This document shows positions 28,947 to 39,205 of a stretch of DNA of 64,000 nucleotides, piece by piece. Under the pieces are notes generated by a model. The model saw only the letters and a program-made list of their open reading frames with translations, was not told the DNA's origin and ran no database searches. The stretch spans positions 5,580,001-5,644,000 of the forward strand of contig NZ_CP072203.1 in the NCBI RefSeq assembly GCF_017654315.1. Reading direction: 5' to 3'. Positions within the stretch are counted from its first letter, which is position 1. The number at the start of each line of letters is the position of its first letter. The translations under genes were made by a program, and so were the position numbers. The DNA comes from Gordonia polyisoprenivorans. GTDB taxonomy: Bacteria; Actinomycetota; Actinomycetes; Mycobacteriales; Mycobacteriaceae.

Positions 28947-29876
28947 ATGCGCCGTGACCGATCCGCCCCGATCCGCCTGTCGCGGCGCGGCGTGCTCGGC
29001 GGCGGGCTCGGCGCACTCGCCCTCGGGCTGGCGGCGTGCGCCGAGGACACCGTGGCGCTGGAGAACAACCGCGCCGCACTCCCACCCGGGGACGATCTGC
29101 TGGGATCGCCATCCTCGACGATCCCCTCGACACCGCCGGGCGGAGACAATCCGTCCCTGGTCACCGGCAGCTTCACCTCGTCACACATGCTCGGCCGCGA
29201 CACCGGTTGGGTGGTGGCCCGCCCGGCGGGCGTGAGCGGAACGCTGCCGGTCGTCGTGGTGCTGCACGCGTTGCGCACCGACGAGATGACGATCTTCACC
29301 CCGCCATTGGCGATGCACACCGCACTACAGGCCTACGTCGACGCCGGCAACGCACCGTTCGCCATCGCGGCGGTCGACGGGGCGCGCAACTACTGGCACC
29401 GCCGCGCCGACGGCTCCGACGGCGCGGCCATGGTGATCGACGAGTTCATCCCGATGCTGTCCACGCATCCGGATCTCGACGTGTCCACCGATCGCATCGG
29501 CCTTTACGGCTGGTCGATGGGCGGCTACGGCGCGTTGCGGATCGGTGCGACCCTGGGCGCCCCTCGGGTCGCGGCGATCGCGGTCAGCTCGCCCGCGCTG
29601 TGGGCCGATCCACGCACCTTCCCGCCACGTGCCTTCGACGATTATGCCGATTACCAACAGAATTCACTGTTCGGCCAGCAGGACGCGTTCCGTCGGATCC
29701 CGCTGATGATCGCCGTTGGCTCCAGCGATCAGTTCTTCACCTACACGCGTGTGTGGGCGGCCGGACTGCATCCGCCGGCCGCGTTCACCAGCGGTCCCGG
29801 TGGCCACGACAACCGCTACTGGCGCGGCGTCCTACCCGAGCAGATCGAGTTCCTCGGCCGCAGCCTGCAGGCGTGA
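28947..29876 (+). CDS. Exported esterase-like alpha/beta hydrolase (Tat lipoprotein)
   Basis: 309 residues from ATG 28947. The N-terminus has a twin-arginine motif (LSRRGVLGG), hydrophobic stretch (LGALALGLAAC) and a lipobox LAAC, predicting a Tat-exported lipoprotein anchored to the outer face of the membrane. The hydrolase domain has LPVVVVLHALRTDEMT, nucleophile elbow GWSMGGYGAL (about 190-199), a probable acid Asp in SSDQFFTY and a late His in GGHDNRYW. It resembles the esterase D / mycolyltransferase fold. It follows the small Cys-rich gene by 31 bases, so it may be read from the same transcript. Confidence 0.85.
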   Translation: MRRDRSAPIRLSRRGVLGGGLGALALGLAACAEDTVALENNRAALPPGDDLLGSPSSTIPSTPPGGDNPSLVTGSFTSSHMLGRDTGWVVARPAGVSGTLPVVVVLHALRTDEMTIFTPPLAMHTALQAYVDAGNAPFAIAAVDGARNYWHRRADGSDGAAMVIDEFIPMLSTHPDLDVSTDRIGLYGWSMGGYGALRIGATLGAPRVAAIAVSSPALWADPRTFPPRAFDDYADYQQNSLFGQQDAFRRIPLMIAVGSSDQFFTYTRVWAAGLHPPAAFTSGPGGHDNRYWRGVLPEQIEFLGRSLQA

Positions 29877-29935
29877 CCCCTCAAAAACCATTGGCGGACA
29901 ACAGCTACCGGAAGACAGGGTTCAAGAGAGACGGG

Positions 29936-31189
29936 CTACAGGGAAATCCGGCCTTCCAGCGCGGCCAGGCCGATGTCGGTGCGGTGATGCGAGCCGGGGA
30001 GTTTGACGCCGGCGAGACGCTCGTAGGCCTGTGCGCGTGCCGCCGCGAGATCCTCGCCCACGCCGACGATCCCGAGCACGCGCCCACCCGCGGAGACGAT
30101 GTTACCCTCCGCGTCACGCTTGGTGCCCGCGTGCAGCACGCCGGGTCCCTCGGCGCCGGTGATCACGTCACCGGTCCGCGGGCTCGCCGGGTAGTTCTCG
30201 GCGGCGACCACCACCACCACGGCTGCGCCGTCGGCCCATTCGAGTGGCGGCAGGTCGGCGAGAGTACCGGTCGATGTCGCGTTGAGGGCTTGTCCCAGAG
30301 GGGATTTCAGCAGGGCGAGCACGGCCTGGGTCTCCGGGTCACCGAAGCGGCAGTTGAATTCGACCACCGCGGGCCCCTGCTCGCCGATCGCGAGCCCCGC
30401 ATACAGCAGACCACTGAACGGGCAACCCCGCCGCACCATCTCGGCGGCGACGGGTTCGACGACCTCGGTGACGATGCGGGCGGTGACCTCATCGGGCAAC
30501 CACGGCAACGGCGTATAGGCGCCCATGCCACCGGTGTTGGGTCCGGTGTCGCCGTCGCCGACGCGCTTGTGGTCCTGGGCGGGGATCAGCGGCACCACGG
30601 TCTCACCGTCGACCAGGCAGAACAACGAGACCTCGGGGCCATCGAGGAAGCTCTCCAGCAGCACCGGGTGACCGCTTTCCAGGCATTCGGCGGCGTGATC
30701 GCGCGCCGCGGCCCGGTCGGTGGTCACCACGACGCCCTTGCCGGCGGCCAGTCCGTCGTCCTTGACCACCCAGGTCGGCCCGAAACGATCGAGTGCGGCG
30801 TCGAGATTCGCCGGATTGTCGACGACCTCGGCGTGGGCGGTGCGCACCCCGGCCGCGGCCATCACGTCTTTGGCGAACGCCTTGGACCCCTCGATGCGGG
30901 CCGCGGCGGCACTGGGGCCGAACGTGGCAAAACCCGCCGCGCGCAGGGCGTCCGCGACCCCGAGTACGAGCGGCACCTCCGGGCCGATGACGACGAGGTC
31001 GGCGGCGACGGTCCGCGCCAGGACGACCACCTCGTCGGCCGAGGCCACGTCGACGCCGTGGTTGGTGGCGATCGCCGCGGTGCCGGCGTTGCCGGGCGCG
31101 ACGTGGAGTTCGGTGACCGACGGGTCGTCGGCGAGACCGAGGAGCAGGGCATGTTCGCGGCCGCCCGAGCCGATCACGAGTACGCGCAC
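29936..31189 (-). CDS. purD: Phosphoribosylamine-glycine ligase (GAR synthetase)
   Basis: 417-residue ATP-grasp ligase joining phosphoribosylamine and glycine (step two of purine synthesis). [15 protein letters not shown] at the start, [60 protein letters not shown] and [14 protein letters not shown] are diagnostic. The GTG at 31189 is chosen because homology starts there. An intergenic gap of about 60 bases separates it from the convergent esterase. Confidence 0.97.
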   Translation of the reverse strand: MRVLVIGSGGREHALLLGLADDPSVTELHVAPGNAGTAAIATNHGVDVASADEVVVLARTVAADLVVIGPEVPLVLGVADALRAAGFATFGPSAAAARIEGSKAFAKDVMAAAGVRTAHAEVVDNPANLDAALDRFGPTWVVKDDGLAAGKGVVVTTDRAAARDHAAECLESGHPVLLESFLDGPEVSLFCLVDGETVVPLIPAQDHKRVGDGDTGPNTGGMGAYTPLPWLPDEVTARIVTEVVEPVAAEMVRRGCPFSGLLYAGLAIGEQGPAVVEFNCRFGDPETQAVLALLKSPLGQALNATSTGTLADLPPLEWADGAAVVVVVAAENYPASPRTGDVITGAEGPGVLHAGTKRDAEGNIVSAGGRVLGIVGVGEDLAAARAQAYERLAGVKLPGSHHRTDIGLAALEGRISL

Positions 31190-31250
31190 GTGGATGACTC
31201 TAATTCGTCGGGACCCGGTCGGTCCGCGCGGGATTCTCGGCCACCGGCGG

Positions 31251-32531
31251 TCACCGGTCGGTGAGATCGATCGGGCAGTCCGGATTCCGGGTCGGCGCCG
31301 CCTCGGGCCCGCCGAGGGTATTGGCGCGTCGCGTCGTCCCGAAGATCTCGTCGACCACCACGATGAACAGCGGCGCACACGCCACCAGCACCACCGCCGC
31401 CGACAGGGACAACCCTGCGTCGGCGGCCCAGACCCCGCCGACGAGGAAGGCGATGGTGCCTGCCCCGCACAGCAGGGTCACCGGGTCGAACGGCAACAAA
31501 TAGTCGTACATGGCCAGCATGCTGAGGCAGTAGATACCCAGCGGCACCGCCACGGTCGCGACGACCACGCCCGGGCTGATCGTTGCCTCGTGTTCGGTCC
31601 ACAGGGCGGCGACCTCCAGACCCGCGCCGGTGGCCGCGGCGGCCATGAAGATGACGATGTGCCCATAGCCCCAGGGAAAGCACTTGTCGGGGCGCGCGTG
31701 CAACCGGTCGCCGACCGGGATGACGAAGTAGATCCACCACATGGCGAAGGTGACGACGATGGCGGCGACCCCGAAGACCGCGGTCTGCATCGACCACCCC
31801 TGTGATTCGACGGCCGCCTGCATCACCGCAACGGTGCCGACCACGCCCTCGCCGAGGGTGATGATCGTCAACAGCGAGTACCGCTCGGCGATGTGGTGCG
31901 GATGCCAGGGTGTGGGTTTGACGAAGTTCTCGGCGACGATCGGACCCAGGAGTTCGATGAGCGCGCAGACGGCGATCGCGATGATGGTGGGCCACAGGGC
32001 GAGATCGACGATCGCGACGATCACCCACGCCACCTGCGCCACGAGCACCGCGGCGGCGTAGGTGAAGCACGTCTTGCGGTACTCCGCGCTCTGCAGACCC
32101 GCCCGGATCCATTGCGTGAGCAGCCCGACACGCATCACCACGTAGCCGATGACGAGGACCCGGATGTCGACGTGCTCGTGATGTTCGATCGAGCTGAACA
32201 CCGGCGCCACACCCAGCGCCAGGATGGCGACACCGATCATCTGGATCAGCACGACACCGCGGAAGAACCAGTCGTCGGTGTCGAACGCCGAGGCGAACCA
32301 ACTGAAGTTGATCCACGCCCAGATCGCGGCGAAGGTACACAGCACATAGCCGAACACCGCTGTCCGGTAATGGCCCTCGGCCAGGTAGTGCGCCATCTGG
32401 GTGCCCGCGACGGAGAACACCACCACGAAGACGAGGTCGTAGAACAGTTCCAGACTGGTCGCGGCCCGCCCCTGTTGGTGCGGATCGCGGCCGGTCATCC
32501 GTGCGAGCCGATGCCCGATCCGTGAAGTCAC
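31251..32531 (-). CDS. LtrA (low temperature requirement A) family membrane protein
   Basis: 426-residue polytopic protein with about 11-12 helices. [21 protein letters not shown] near the start, [19 protein letters not shown] and [18 protein letters not shown] are the signature segments of the LtrA family. The founding member was linked to growth of Listeria at low temperature; the biochemical activity is unknown. It is 61 bases upstream of purD in the same direction. Confidence 0.9.
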   Translation of the reverse strand: MTSRIGHRLARMTGRDPHQQGRAATSLELFYDLVFVVVFSVAGTQMAHYLAEGHYRTAVFGYVLCTFAAIWAWINFSWFASAFDTDDWFFRGVVLIQMIGVAILALGVAPVFSSIEHHEHVDIRVLVIGYVVMRVGLLTQWIRAGLQSAEYRKTCFTYAAAVLVAQVAWVIVAIVDLALWPTIIAIAVCALIELLGPIVAENFVKPTPWHPHHIAERYSLLTIITLGEGVVGTVAVMQAAVESQGWSMQTAVFGVAAIVVTFAMWWIYFVIPVGDRLHARPDKCFPWGYGHIVIFMAAAATGAGLEVAALWTEHEATISPGVVVATVAVPLGIYCLSMLAMYDYLLPFDPVTLLCGAGTIAFLVGGVWAADAGLSLSAAVVLVACAPLFIVVVDEIFGTTRRANTLGGPEAAPTRNPDCPIDLTDR

Positions 32532-32548
32532 CAGGGCACCCTAACGGA

Positions 32549-34723
32549 TCAGGTCGGTGACGTCAGGTCATACAAGGTGACATTGTCGATCGTCAACTTG
32601 GTGAAATGGGCCTCCACCCACTCGGTGATCTGGGCCGACGTGCCGTCCGACCGGCCACCCATCATCATGCCGCCACCGATGAAGTAGTGGATCTTCTTCT
32701 GCTCCACCAACTTCTGGAACTGCGCGAGTGTCGGCGACGGGTCGGTTCCGTTGAAGCCGCCGATCGGCATCACCGAGTGGCCCGATTCGAGTTGATATCC
32801 CGACGCCGTGTTGGACCCGATGGCCGCGGCTACCCAGGTGAAGTCGTCGGCGTTCTTTCGGAGCGTCGCAACCATCTCGGCGCTGGGCGTCGAGCCCATC
32901 AGCAATCCGCCGGCCGGACCGCCCATGCCACCCATTGCGCCGTAGGCGCCGGTGCGCCCGCCGAATCCGCCGGGCATCTGGCCCGTGCCGGGCAGCCGTC
33001 CCATGCCGCCGGGCATCTGTCCCTGTCCCATTCCGGGCGTCTGACCCATACCGCCGGGCATTTGCCAGCGACGGTTGCCGCGTCCGGGACCGCCGAATCC
33101 ACCGGGTCCGTCACCCTCGACGCGGGGTCCCGCGCTGATGATCGAGCCCTGTTTGGCGGTGGTGATGGTGTCGATCGTGTACGCCAGCGGACCGGCCAGG
33201 CCCGCGACGAGCGCCAGCACCAGAGCCAGCGCCGAGAGGTAGACACGATGCGCGAGGAGCATCACCGCACCGCCGACCACGCCGACGAACAGGACGATCC
33301 AGCGCAGCCACGGCACGAAATCCGGTGAGCGCCCGAGCAACACGAACGCCCAGATCGCGCCGAACCACACGGCGACCGCGAGCAGTATGCGCACCCACAG
33401 CCTCTCGCGGACCCGCCAGGCCACGGCCGCACCACCGGCGAGAACCGCCGCCACCGCGGGTGCGAGCGCTGCGGTGTAGTAGCTGTGGAAGATGCCGGCC
33501 ATGAAGCTGAAGACCGCCATCGTGATGAGCAGCCACAGCCCCCACACCGAGAGGTAGGCGCGACGCAGGTCGGTGCGCGCCGTGCTGCGGTAGCGGCCGA
33601 GGATCACCAGCGCACCGACGCCCAGGATCAACGCGCTCGGGATGAGCCAGGCGATTTGGCCGCCCTGGGCGGGTTGGAACATCCGCCAGATCCCGGTTTC
33701 GCCCCACATGCCGCCTCGACCGCCAAGACCGCCGGGCCCGCCGAAGTCACCACCGGGAAAGCCCATGCCACCGAAGGCACCACGGTCATATCCGCGTCCA
33801 CCGCCGGGCATGACGCTGCCGGTCTCATCGCCGGAGAGTCGGCCGAAACCGTTGTAACCCAACGTGAGTTCGAGGATCGAGTTGTTCTGCGACCCGCCGA
33901 TCCAAGGCCGCGACGACGCCGGCCACAGCTCGACGGTGAGAATCCACCAGCCCGCGCTGACGACGAGTGCGGCCAGCGCGGCCACCAGATGTCCGACGCG
34001 TTTGACCCACCCGTGGGGCCCGAATGCGAGGTAGGTCAGGGCCAGCGGCGGCACGATCAGCATCACCTGGAGTTGCTTGGTGAGGAAGCCGAATCCGACG
34101 AAGACACCGACCAGGATCATCCACCGAAGCCGGCCGTCCTCGACCGCGCGCAGACACGCCCAGACCGCGGCGATCATCAGCAGGATGAGCAGCGCCTCGG
34201 GATTGTTGAAGCGGAACATCATCGCCGCGACCGGCGTCAACGCCAGCACGCCGCCGGCGAGGATGCCCGCCCAATGCCCGAGGTAGCGGCGGGTGACCCA
34301 GTACAGCAGCGCCACCGACGCCACACCCATCAACGCGTTGGGCACCAGGATGGCCCACGAATTGAGCCCGAAGATGCGCACCGAGATCGCCGGAATCCAC
34401 AGCGAGGCAGGGGGTTTGTCGACGGTGATGGAGTTCGCCATGTCCGACGAACCGAAGAACCACGCCTTCCACGATTGCGAACCGGCCTGGATGGCCGCCG
34501 AGTAGAAGGAGTTGGCCCACCCATTGAGCGACAGGTGCCAGAGGTCGATGATCGCGGTCACCACGATCAGTAGGGCCAGCGTCGAGGATTTCCACACCGC
34601 CGGCGGATCGGCGGGTACCGAGACAGGGCTACGGCCCCGGGAGTTCTCATCCGGGGCCGTAACTGGGGTGGTACTGGTCGGGGGCGAATTCTCGGGGATC
34701 GAGGATTTGTCGGGTTCGCTCAT
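32549..34723 (-). CDS. GT39-family membrane mannosyltransferase-like protein with Gly/Met-rich loops
   Basis: 724-residue integral membrane glycosyltransferase of the ArnT/PMT_2 (YkcB-like) type that should use a polyprenyl-phosphate sugar on the outer face. About 11-12 helices are visible; the first loop has the conserved ITVDKPPASLWIPAIS segment, with catalytic-type Asp. Two long Gly-rich insertions occur: about 300-345 (GGGRGYDRGAFGGMG and following) and about 550-615 (tandem PGGMGQ / PGMGQ units). A short soluble C-terminal domain ends the protein. It is probably paired with the upstream GT2 enzyme, as YkcB is with YkcC in Bacillus. ATG 34723 is chosen over GTG 34735. Confidence 0.88.
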   Translation of the reverse strand: MSEPDKSSIPENSPPTSTTPVTAPDENSRGRSPVSVPADPPAVWKSSTLALLIVVTAIIDLWHLSLNGWANSFYSAAIQAGSQSWKAWFFGSSDMANSITVDKPPASLWIPAISVRIFGLNSWAILVPNALMGVASVALLYWVTRRYLGHWAGILAGGVLALTPVAAMMFRFNNPEALLILLMIAAVWACLRAVEDGRLRWMILVGVFVGFGFLTKQLQVMLIVPPLALTYLAFGPHGWVKRVGHLVAALAALVVSAGWWILTVELWPASSRPWIGGSQNNSILELTLGYNGFGRLSGDETGSVMPGGGRGYDRGAFGGMGFPGGDFGGPGGLGGRGGMWGETGIWRMFQPAQGGQIAWLIPSALILGVGALVILGRYRSTARTDLRRAYLSVWGLWLLITMAVFSFMAGIFHSYYTAALAPAVAAVLAGGAAVAWRVRERLWVRILLAVAVWFGAIWAFVLLGRSPDFVPWLRWIVLFVGVVGGAVMLLAHRVYLSALALVLALVAGLAGPLAYTIDTITTAKQGSIISAGPRVEGDGPGGFGGPGRGNRRWQMPGGMGQTPGMGQGQMPGGMGRLPGTGQMPGGFGGRTGAYGAMGGMGGPAGGLLMGSTPSAEMVATLRKNADDFTWVAAAIGSNTASGYQLESGHSVMPIGGFNGTDPSPTLAQFQKLVEQKKIHYFIGGGMMMGGRSDGTSAQITEWVEAHFTKLTIDNVTLYDLTSPT
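34630..34661 (-). promoter_or_regulatory. Hairpin in the 5' coding region of the GT39 gene
   Basis: An 11-bp perfect inverted repeat (TACGGCCCCGG at 34630-34640, complement at 34651-34661, ten-base loop) lies at codons 21-31 of the GT39 gene. It would form a stable mRNA structure about 60-90 bases after the start. Whether this is regulatory or incidental is unknown. Confidence 0.4.
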
Positions 34724-34790
34724 GGTCTCTTTCACCGGCCCGCTGCGCGGGGGAGTTGTGAGGCGCGGTTCTGTCGGTTGCTCGCCGGCG

Positions 34791-36065
34791 TCAGGGCTGC
34801 GCGGACCCGGCGGCCGGGCGACGCTGCAGATGCGAGCGGAACACCCACCGTAGTCCGACGAATCGGGTGGCGGTGGCGACCAGGTTGGCGATCACGAGCA
34901 CCAGCAACTCGACGTGCTTGCCCGCGCCGGGGGCGAAGTGGTCGAGACCGAACAGCGACAGCGCGGTCACCGCCCACCCGAACAGGAACACCCCGAAACC
35001 GAAGAACTGATGCTTGACCGCGTCCTCGCGCCCCTGCACACCGAAGCTGAAACGCCGGTTGGCCGCGGTGTTGAGGACAGCGGTCACCGCGAGTGCCACG
35101 AAGTTGGACACCTGCGCGCCCAGGAAGGAGTGCAACAGCAGGTAGAGGACGGCGTAGGCGATCGTGCAGATGACGCCGACGACGCAGAACCGCACGAGTT
35201 GGCCGACCATGCCGTGCGGCACGCCCGCGATCGCCGGTCCGGGCGCGCGTTCGCGGCCGACGGTGGTGCGCAGGTCGGCGATCGGCAGCTTGCCGGAGGT
35301 GAGCGCATAGCCGACCCGCGCGCAGCCCTTGAGATCTTCGACCGCGGTGGAGACGATGTCGACGGTGCTGTTGGGGTCGTCGACCCAGTCGACCGGAACC
35401 TCGGCGATCCGCAAACCGATGCGTTCGGCGATGACGAGCAGCTCGGTGTCGAAGAACCAGCCGGTGTCCTCGATGTAGGGCAGCACCTGGCGGCCGATGT
35501 CGGTGCGCATCGCCTTGAAGCCGCACTGGGCGTCGGAGAACTTGGCGCGCATCGTGGTTCGCAGGATCAGGTTGTACGAGCGGGAGATGAACTCGCGCTT
35601 CGGCCCGCGCACCACCCGCGAGTCCTTCGACAACCGGGTGCCGATCGCGACGTCGGAGTGGCCCGAGATCAGCGGGGCGATCAGCGGCATCAACGCGTTG
35701 AGATCGGTGGACAGGTCGACGTCGCAGTAGGCGACGATCTGGGCGTCGCTGCGTGACCACACCGCCTTGAGCGCGCGACCGCGGCCTTTCTCGTCGAGGT
35801 GGGCGACGCGGATGCCGTCGAGCTCGTCGGCGATGCCCGCCGCGATGGCGACCGTGGAGTCGGTGCTCGCGTTGTCGGCCACGGTGATTCGCGCCGAGAA
35901 CGGCACGTTGGTACGGAGATGGTCGTGCAGTCGCTGCAGGCATCGGGCGATGTCGTTCTCCTCGTTGTACACGGGAACGACGATGTCGAGGACGGGGGCA
36001 GCGGCGGAGCTGTCGGCGACCACCATGATCGGGGCGGCGGCCTGCGGGATCGCTTCTGTCGTCAT
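34791..36065 (-). CDS. GT2 glycosyltransferase fused to a GtrA membrane domain
   Basis: 424 residues. Part one (about 25-265) is a family 2 transferase: LDIVVPVYNEENDIARCL, ARITVADNASTDST, ALKAVWSRSDAQIVAYCDVDLSTDL (DxD at about 127) and QCGFKAMR. Part two (about 290-415) is a four-helix GtrA-type domain (VRFCVVGVICTIAYAVLY, LNTAANRRFSF). Such fusions make or flip polyprenyl-phosphate sugars for GT39-type enzymes, in keeping with the next gene. ATG 36065 is chosen because GAGG lies about ten bases upstream. Confidence 0.92.
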   Translation of the reverse strand: MTTEAIPQAAAPIMVVADSSAAAPVLDIVVPVYNEENDIARCLQRLHDHLRTNVPFSARITVADNASTDSTVAIAAGIADELDGIRVAHLDEKGRGRALKAVWSRSDAQIVAYCDVDLSTDLNALMPLIAPLISGHSDVAIGTRLSKDSRVVRGPKREFISRSYNLILRTTMRAKFSDAQCGFKAMRTDIGRQVLPYIEDTGWFFDTELLVIAERIGLRIAEVPVDWVDDPNSTVDIVSTAVEDLKGCARVGYALTSGKLPIADLRTTVGRERAPGPAIAGVPHGMVGQLVRFCVVGVICTIAYAVLYLLLHSFLGAQVSNFVALAVTAVLNTAANRRFSFGVQGREDAVKHQFFGFGVFLFGWAVTALSLFGLDHFAPGAGKHVELLVLVIANLVATATRFVGLRWVFRSHLQRRPAAGSAQP

Positions 36066-36210
36066 GCCCATAAGCCTCGCGGCCCCGGCTGACCCCACTC
36101 TGCGCTCGACCTGCCAGTTACCTGTGAGCTGACACCCCTGCCCACCGCGCCCGCGATGCCCGATCTGCGCAGGTCAGGGCGTTGTCGGCGCAGGACGATA
36201 GATTGGGCAC

Positions 36211-38325
36211 ATGTCGGGCACCCAGACGCTGAACTCCCCGGATTTCGCGGCCGCGCAAGCCGTCATCACCAGCCTCGCCGGGCCGGACGCGGCACTGCGC
36301 GATGACCAGCTCGAGGCGATCGCGGGACTGACCACGGTGGCCGCGGCGCGGGTGCTTGTCGTGCAGGCCACCGGGTGGGGCAAGTCCGCGGTGTACTGGG
36401 CGGCGACGGCCATCCTGCGGCAGCGTCGGCACGGCGCGACGCTGATCGTGTCGCCGCTGTTGTCGTTGATGCGCGATCAGGTGTCGGCGGCCGAGCGGGC
36501 CGGTCTGCGCGCGGCGACGCTGAACTCGTCGAATGTGTCGGAGTGGAGCGAGATCGAGGCGTCGTTGCGCGCAGACGATCTCGATGTGCTGCTGGTGTCG
36601 CCGGAGCGGCTGGCCAATCCAGGGTTCGGGCGTCGCGTGCTCGACGCGATGGCCGGGCGGCTGGGCCTGCTCGTCATCGACGAGGCGCATGCGATCTCGG
36701 ACTGGGGGCACGATTTCCGGCCGGACTATCGGCGAGTCGCCGATGTCCTGCGCACGCTCAACCCGGATACGCCGGTCCTGGCGACCACGGCCACCGCCAA
36801 CGAGCGGGTCACCGCCGACGTCGCGGCACAGTTGAGTGCAGGCGGCGGCGCCGGTACGCAGACCCTGGTGCTGCGCGGTTCGCTGGCGCGAAAGTCGCTG
36901 CACCTGAATGTGATCGACGGCCTCTCCCCCATCCAGCGGTACGCGTGGGTGGCGCAGCATCTCCCGGAGCTGCCGGGGTCGGGGATCGTCTATGTCCTCA
37001 CCGTCGCCGATGCCGACCGGCTCGTCGGCGCGATCCGAGCGGTCCATGGTGACGACTTCCCGGTTGCCGCCTACACCGGGCAGCTCGATGCCGATCGCCG
37101 CCACCAGCTCGAGGACGCGTTGCTGCGCAACGATGTCAAGGCACTCGTGGCCACCTCGGCGCTGGGTATGGGATACGACAAACCCGACCTCGGTTTCGTG
37201 GTGCACGTCGGACCGCCGCCGTCGCCGGTGTCCTACTACCAGCAGGTCGGTCGCGCCGGGCGTGCGCTCGACGAGGCCGTGGTGATGCTGCTCGCCTCGG
37301 CCACCGACGACGCGATCTGGGAGCATTTCGCCACCGCGACCATCCCCGACCCCAAGCGCATGCAGGTGGTCCTCGACGCGCTCGGCGAGTCCGACGAGCC
37401 GATGAGTGTCGTCGCACTCGAGGCGCAGACGGGGGTGCGGCGGGGCCGAATCGAGTTGATGCTCAAGCAACTCGCCGTCGACGGCGCCACCGAACGCGGC
37501 TCCGACGGCTGGTCGGTGACCGGCCGGCCGTGGTCCTTCGACGCCGCGCACTACGACGGTGTGCTCGCGGTCCGCCGCCGCGAGGCCGACATCATGCGCG
37601 ACTACATCTCCTCGCGACGCTGCCTGATGCAGCTGCTCACCGAGTCGCTCGACGACCCGGACGCCGGGGCGTGCGGCCGCTGTTCGGTGTGTCTCGGCCA
37701 CCTCACCGAGCCACTCGACGACGCCGTCGATCCGGCGGTGGTGCGCTCGGTGACGGTCTCGCTACGGCGGGCCGCGCAGGTACTCGAGCCCCGCAAGATG
37801 TGGCCGGGCGGCGAAATCGGCCGCGGCCGGATTCCTGCCGCACGTCTGGCCGAACCCGGCCGGGTACTCGCGCACGCCGACGCACCGGAGTGGTCGGAGT
37901 TGCTCGCCGCCGCATGCGATCACGATGCGCAGGCGCTCGCCGACCTCGGTGATGCGGCGGTGGCGACGCTGTCGGCGTGGGGCCGCGAGTCCGGTATCCG
38001 GCCGGATCTCATCTGTTCGCTGCGTCTGACCGGCACCACCCTGGCCACCGATCTCGCCGCGCACCTCTGCTCGGTCGGCAAACGCGAGGGCGTGGCGATG
38101 CCCGTACAGATGGGCGACGGGCCACCCCGGGACGCTCCCGGTGCCGCCGAAGCCGCGTTCTGGCAGGCCCGGCTCGGCGAGCCGCCGGCCGAGGTGGCGG
38201 GCCGTGCGGTGTTGCTGGTCGTCGACGAGTCCCGGTCGGGTTGGCCGATCACGTTGGCCGCGAGCGCTTTACGCGATGCGGGCGCGACTGCGGTGCTGCC
38301 CCTGCTGATCCATCGGACGGTGTGA
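36211..38325 (+). CDS. RecQ-type DEAD/DEAH helicase with phosphoribosyltransferase-like tail
   Basis: 704 residues. The motor has Walker A VVQATGWGKSAVY (about 49-61), VSPLLSLMRDQ, DEAH in VIDEAHAISDWGHDFRPDY, TTATAN and the late YYQQVGRAGR motif VI, all RecQ-like. A Cys cluster (RRCLMQLL, then CGRCSVC) is the RQC zinc site. The last 170 or so residues contain a phosphoribosyltransferase-style strand AVLLVVDESRSGWPITLAASALRDAGA, which RecQ itself lacks; here the acidic pair at the ribose-5-phosphate loop is DE. This architecture recurs in actinobacteria, and the tail's function is unknown. Confidence 0.9.
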   Translation: MSGTQTLNSPDFAAAQAVITSLAGPDAALRDDQLEAIAGLTTVAAARVLVVQATGWGKSAVYWAATAILRQRRHGATLIVSPLLSLMRDQVSAAERAGLRAATLNSSNVSEWSEIEASLRADDLDVLLVSPERLANPGFGRRVLDAMAGRLGLLVIDEAHAISDWGHDFRPDYRRVADVLRTLNPDTPVLATTATANERVTADVAAQLSAGGGAGTQTLVLRGSLARKSLHLNVIDGLSPIQRYAWVAQHLPELPGSGIVYVLTVADADRLVGAIRAVHGDDFPVAAYTGQLDADRRHQLEDALLRNDVKALVATSALGMGYDKPDLGFVVHVGPPPSPVSYYQQVGRAGRALDEAVVMLLASATDDAIWEHFATATIPDPKRMQVVLDALGESDEPMSVVALEAQTGVRRGRIELMLKQLAVDGATERGSDGWSVTGRPWSFDAAHYDGVLAVRRREADIMRDYISSRRCLMQLLTESLDDPDAGACGRCSVCLGHLTEPLDDAVDPAVVRSVTVSLRRAAQVLEPRKMWPGGEIGRGRIPAARLAEPGRVLAHADAPEWSELLAAACDHDAQALADLGDAAVATLSAWGRESGIRPDLICSLRLTGTTLATDLAAHLCSVGKREGVAMPVQMGDGPPRDAPGAAEAAFWQARLGEPPAEVAGRAVLLVVDESRSGWPITLAASALRDAGATAVLPLLIHRTV

Positions 38326-38504
38326 GGGGGCGGCACCGCGCCTCGAGACCCTGCGCCGATTACCTGTCAACTGATCGATGGAGTCCGGCAATTCGGGTAG
38401 TGCGCTACGCGTTCGCCGCGGGCGCCGTCCGGCGATGGTGAGTGGGTCCACTCCAGGACATCCACCGACCCACCGGAGGTGGGCCGACCGACAAGGAGAA
38501 CACC

Positions 38505-38624
38505 ATGGGAGCAGCAGCGGGACTCATCATCGGCGCGTGCTTGGCAGGCGCGGCGTACATGACCTACAAGATGGCGACGCAGAGCTCGACCTCGGACGGG
38601 GGTGCCGACGCCGGAGCCCAGTGA
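38505..38624 (+). CDS. Small single-TM membrane peptide (39 aa)
   Basis: A 39-residue peptide, MGAAAGLIIGACLAGAAYM followed by TYKMATQSSTSDGGADAGAQ. Residues 3-18 form one short hydrophobic helix with small residues. The start is supported by a near-perfect AAGGAGA six bases upstream of ATG, the clearest ribosome site in the region. No family is recognised, and the coding call rests on the ribosome site and hydrophobicity. Confidence 0.6.
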   Translation: MGAAAGLIIGACLAGAAYMTYKMATQSSTSDGGADAGAQ

Positions 38625-38656
38625 CCCGGAAACCGTGAGAGCTCCGGGCACGCGTG

Positions 38657-39082
38657 TCAGTCGTTCACGTACTCGCTGTAGCCCGTCGAACGCAGCGCGT
38701 CCCGGATCTTCTCGGCATCGGCGTCGAGTTCGGCGGGGGTGATGTCCTTGCGGGCGTTGGACAGGTCGAAGGTCTCCATACTCAGCGCCGGGAAGACGTG
38801 GATGTGCACGTGCGGCACCTCGAGGCCGGCGATCAGCAATCCCATCCGCGGGGCGTCGAACGCCTCCTTGACCGCACGCCCGACCTTCTGCGCGACGTCG
38901 GTGAGGTGGGTGAAGGACGCGGTATCCATCTGCTCCCAGTGATCGACCTCTTTGCGGGGTACCACCAGCAGGTGTCCAGGGGTGACCGGCTCGATGGTCA
39001 GGAACGCCACGGCTTGTCCGTCCTGCCAGACGAATCGACCGGGTAGCTCTCCGTTGATGATCTTCGTGAAAACCGACGACAT
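38657..39082 (-). CDS. HIT family nucleotide-binding hydrolase
   Basis: 141-residue histidine-triad protein. SVFTKIINGELPGRFVWQD at the start and the catalytic HVHIHVFP (about 98-105, HxHxHxx) define the family; substrates are usually nucleoside phosphoramidates or dinucleoside polyphosphates. A C-terminal acidic helix follows (DITPAELDADAEKIRDAL). ATG 39082 is the conserved start; a longer reading to 39214 is unsupported. Confidence 0.93.
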   Translation of the reverse strand: MSSVFTKIINGELPGRFVWQDGQAVAFLTIEPVTPGHLLVVPRKEVDHWEQMDTASFTHLTDVAQKVGRAVKEAFDAPRMGLLIAGLEVPHVHIHVFPALSMETFDLSNARKDITPAELDADAEKIRDALRSTGYSEYVND

Positions 39083-39205
39083 GCACCTCAGTCTAGGGTG
39101 CGGGCCGCCCGCGGGGACCCGGGCGCAGCCAAGATGTTCACCACCGTGTCGGCCAACCGCCGTGTTGGCGTCAGACTGTCGGGGGCCCGTGACATCCTTG
39201 CTGCT

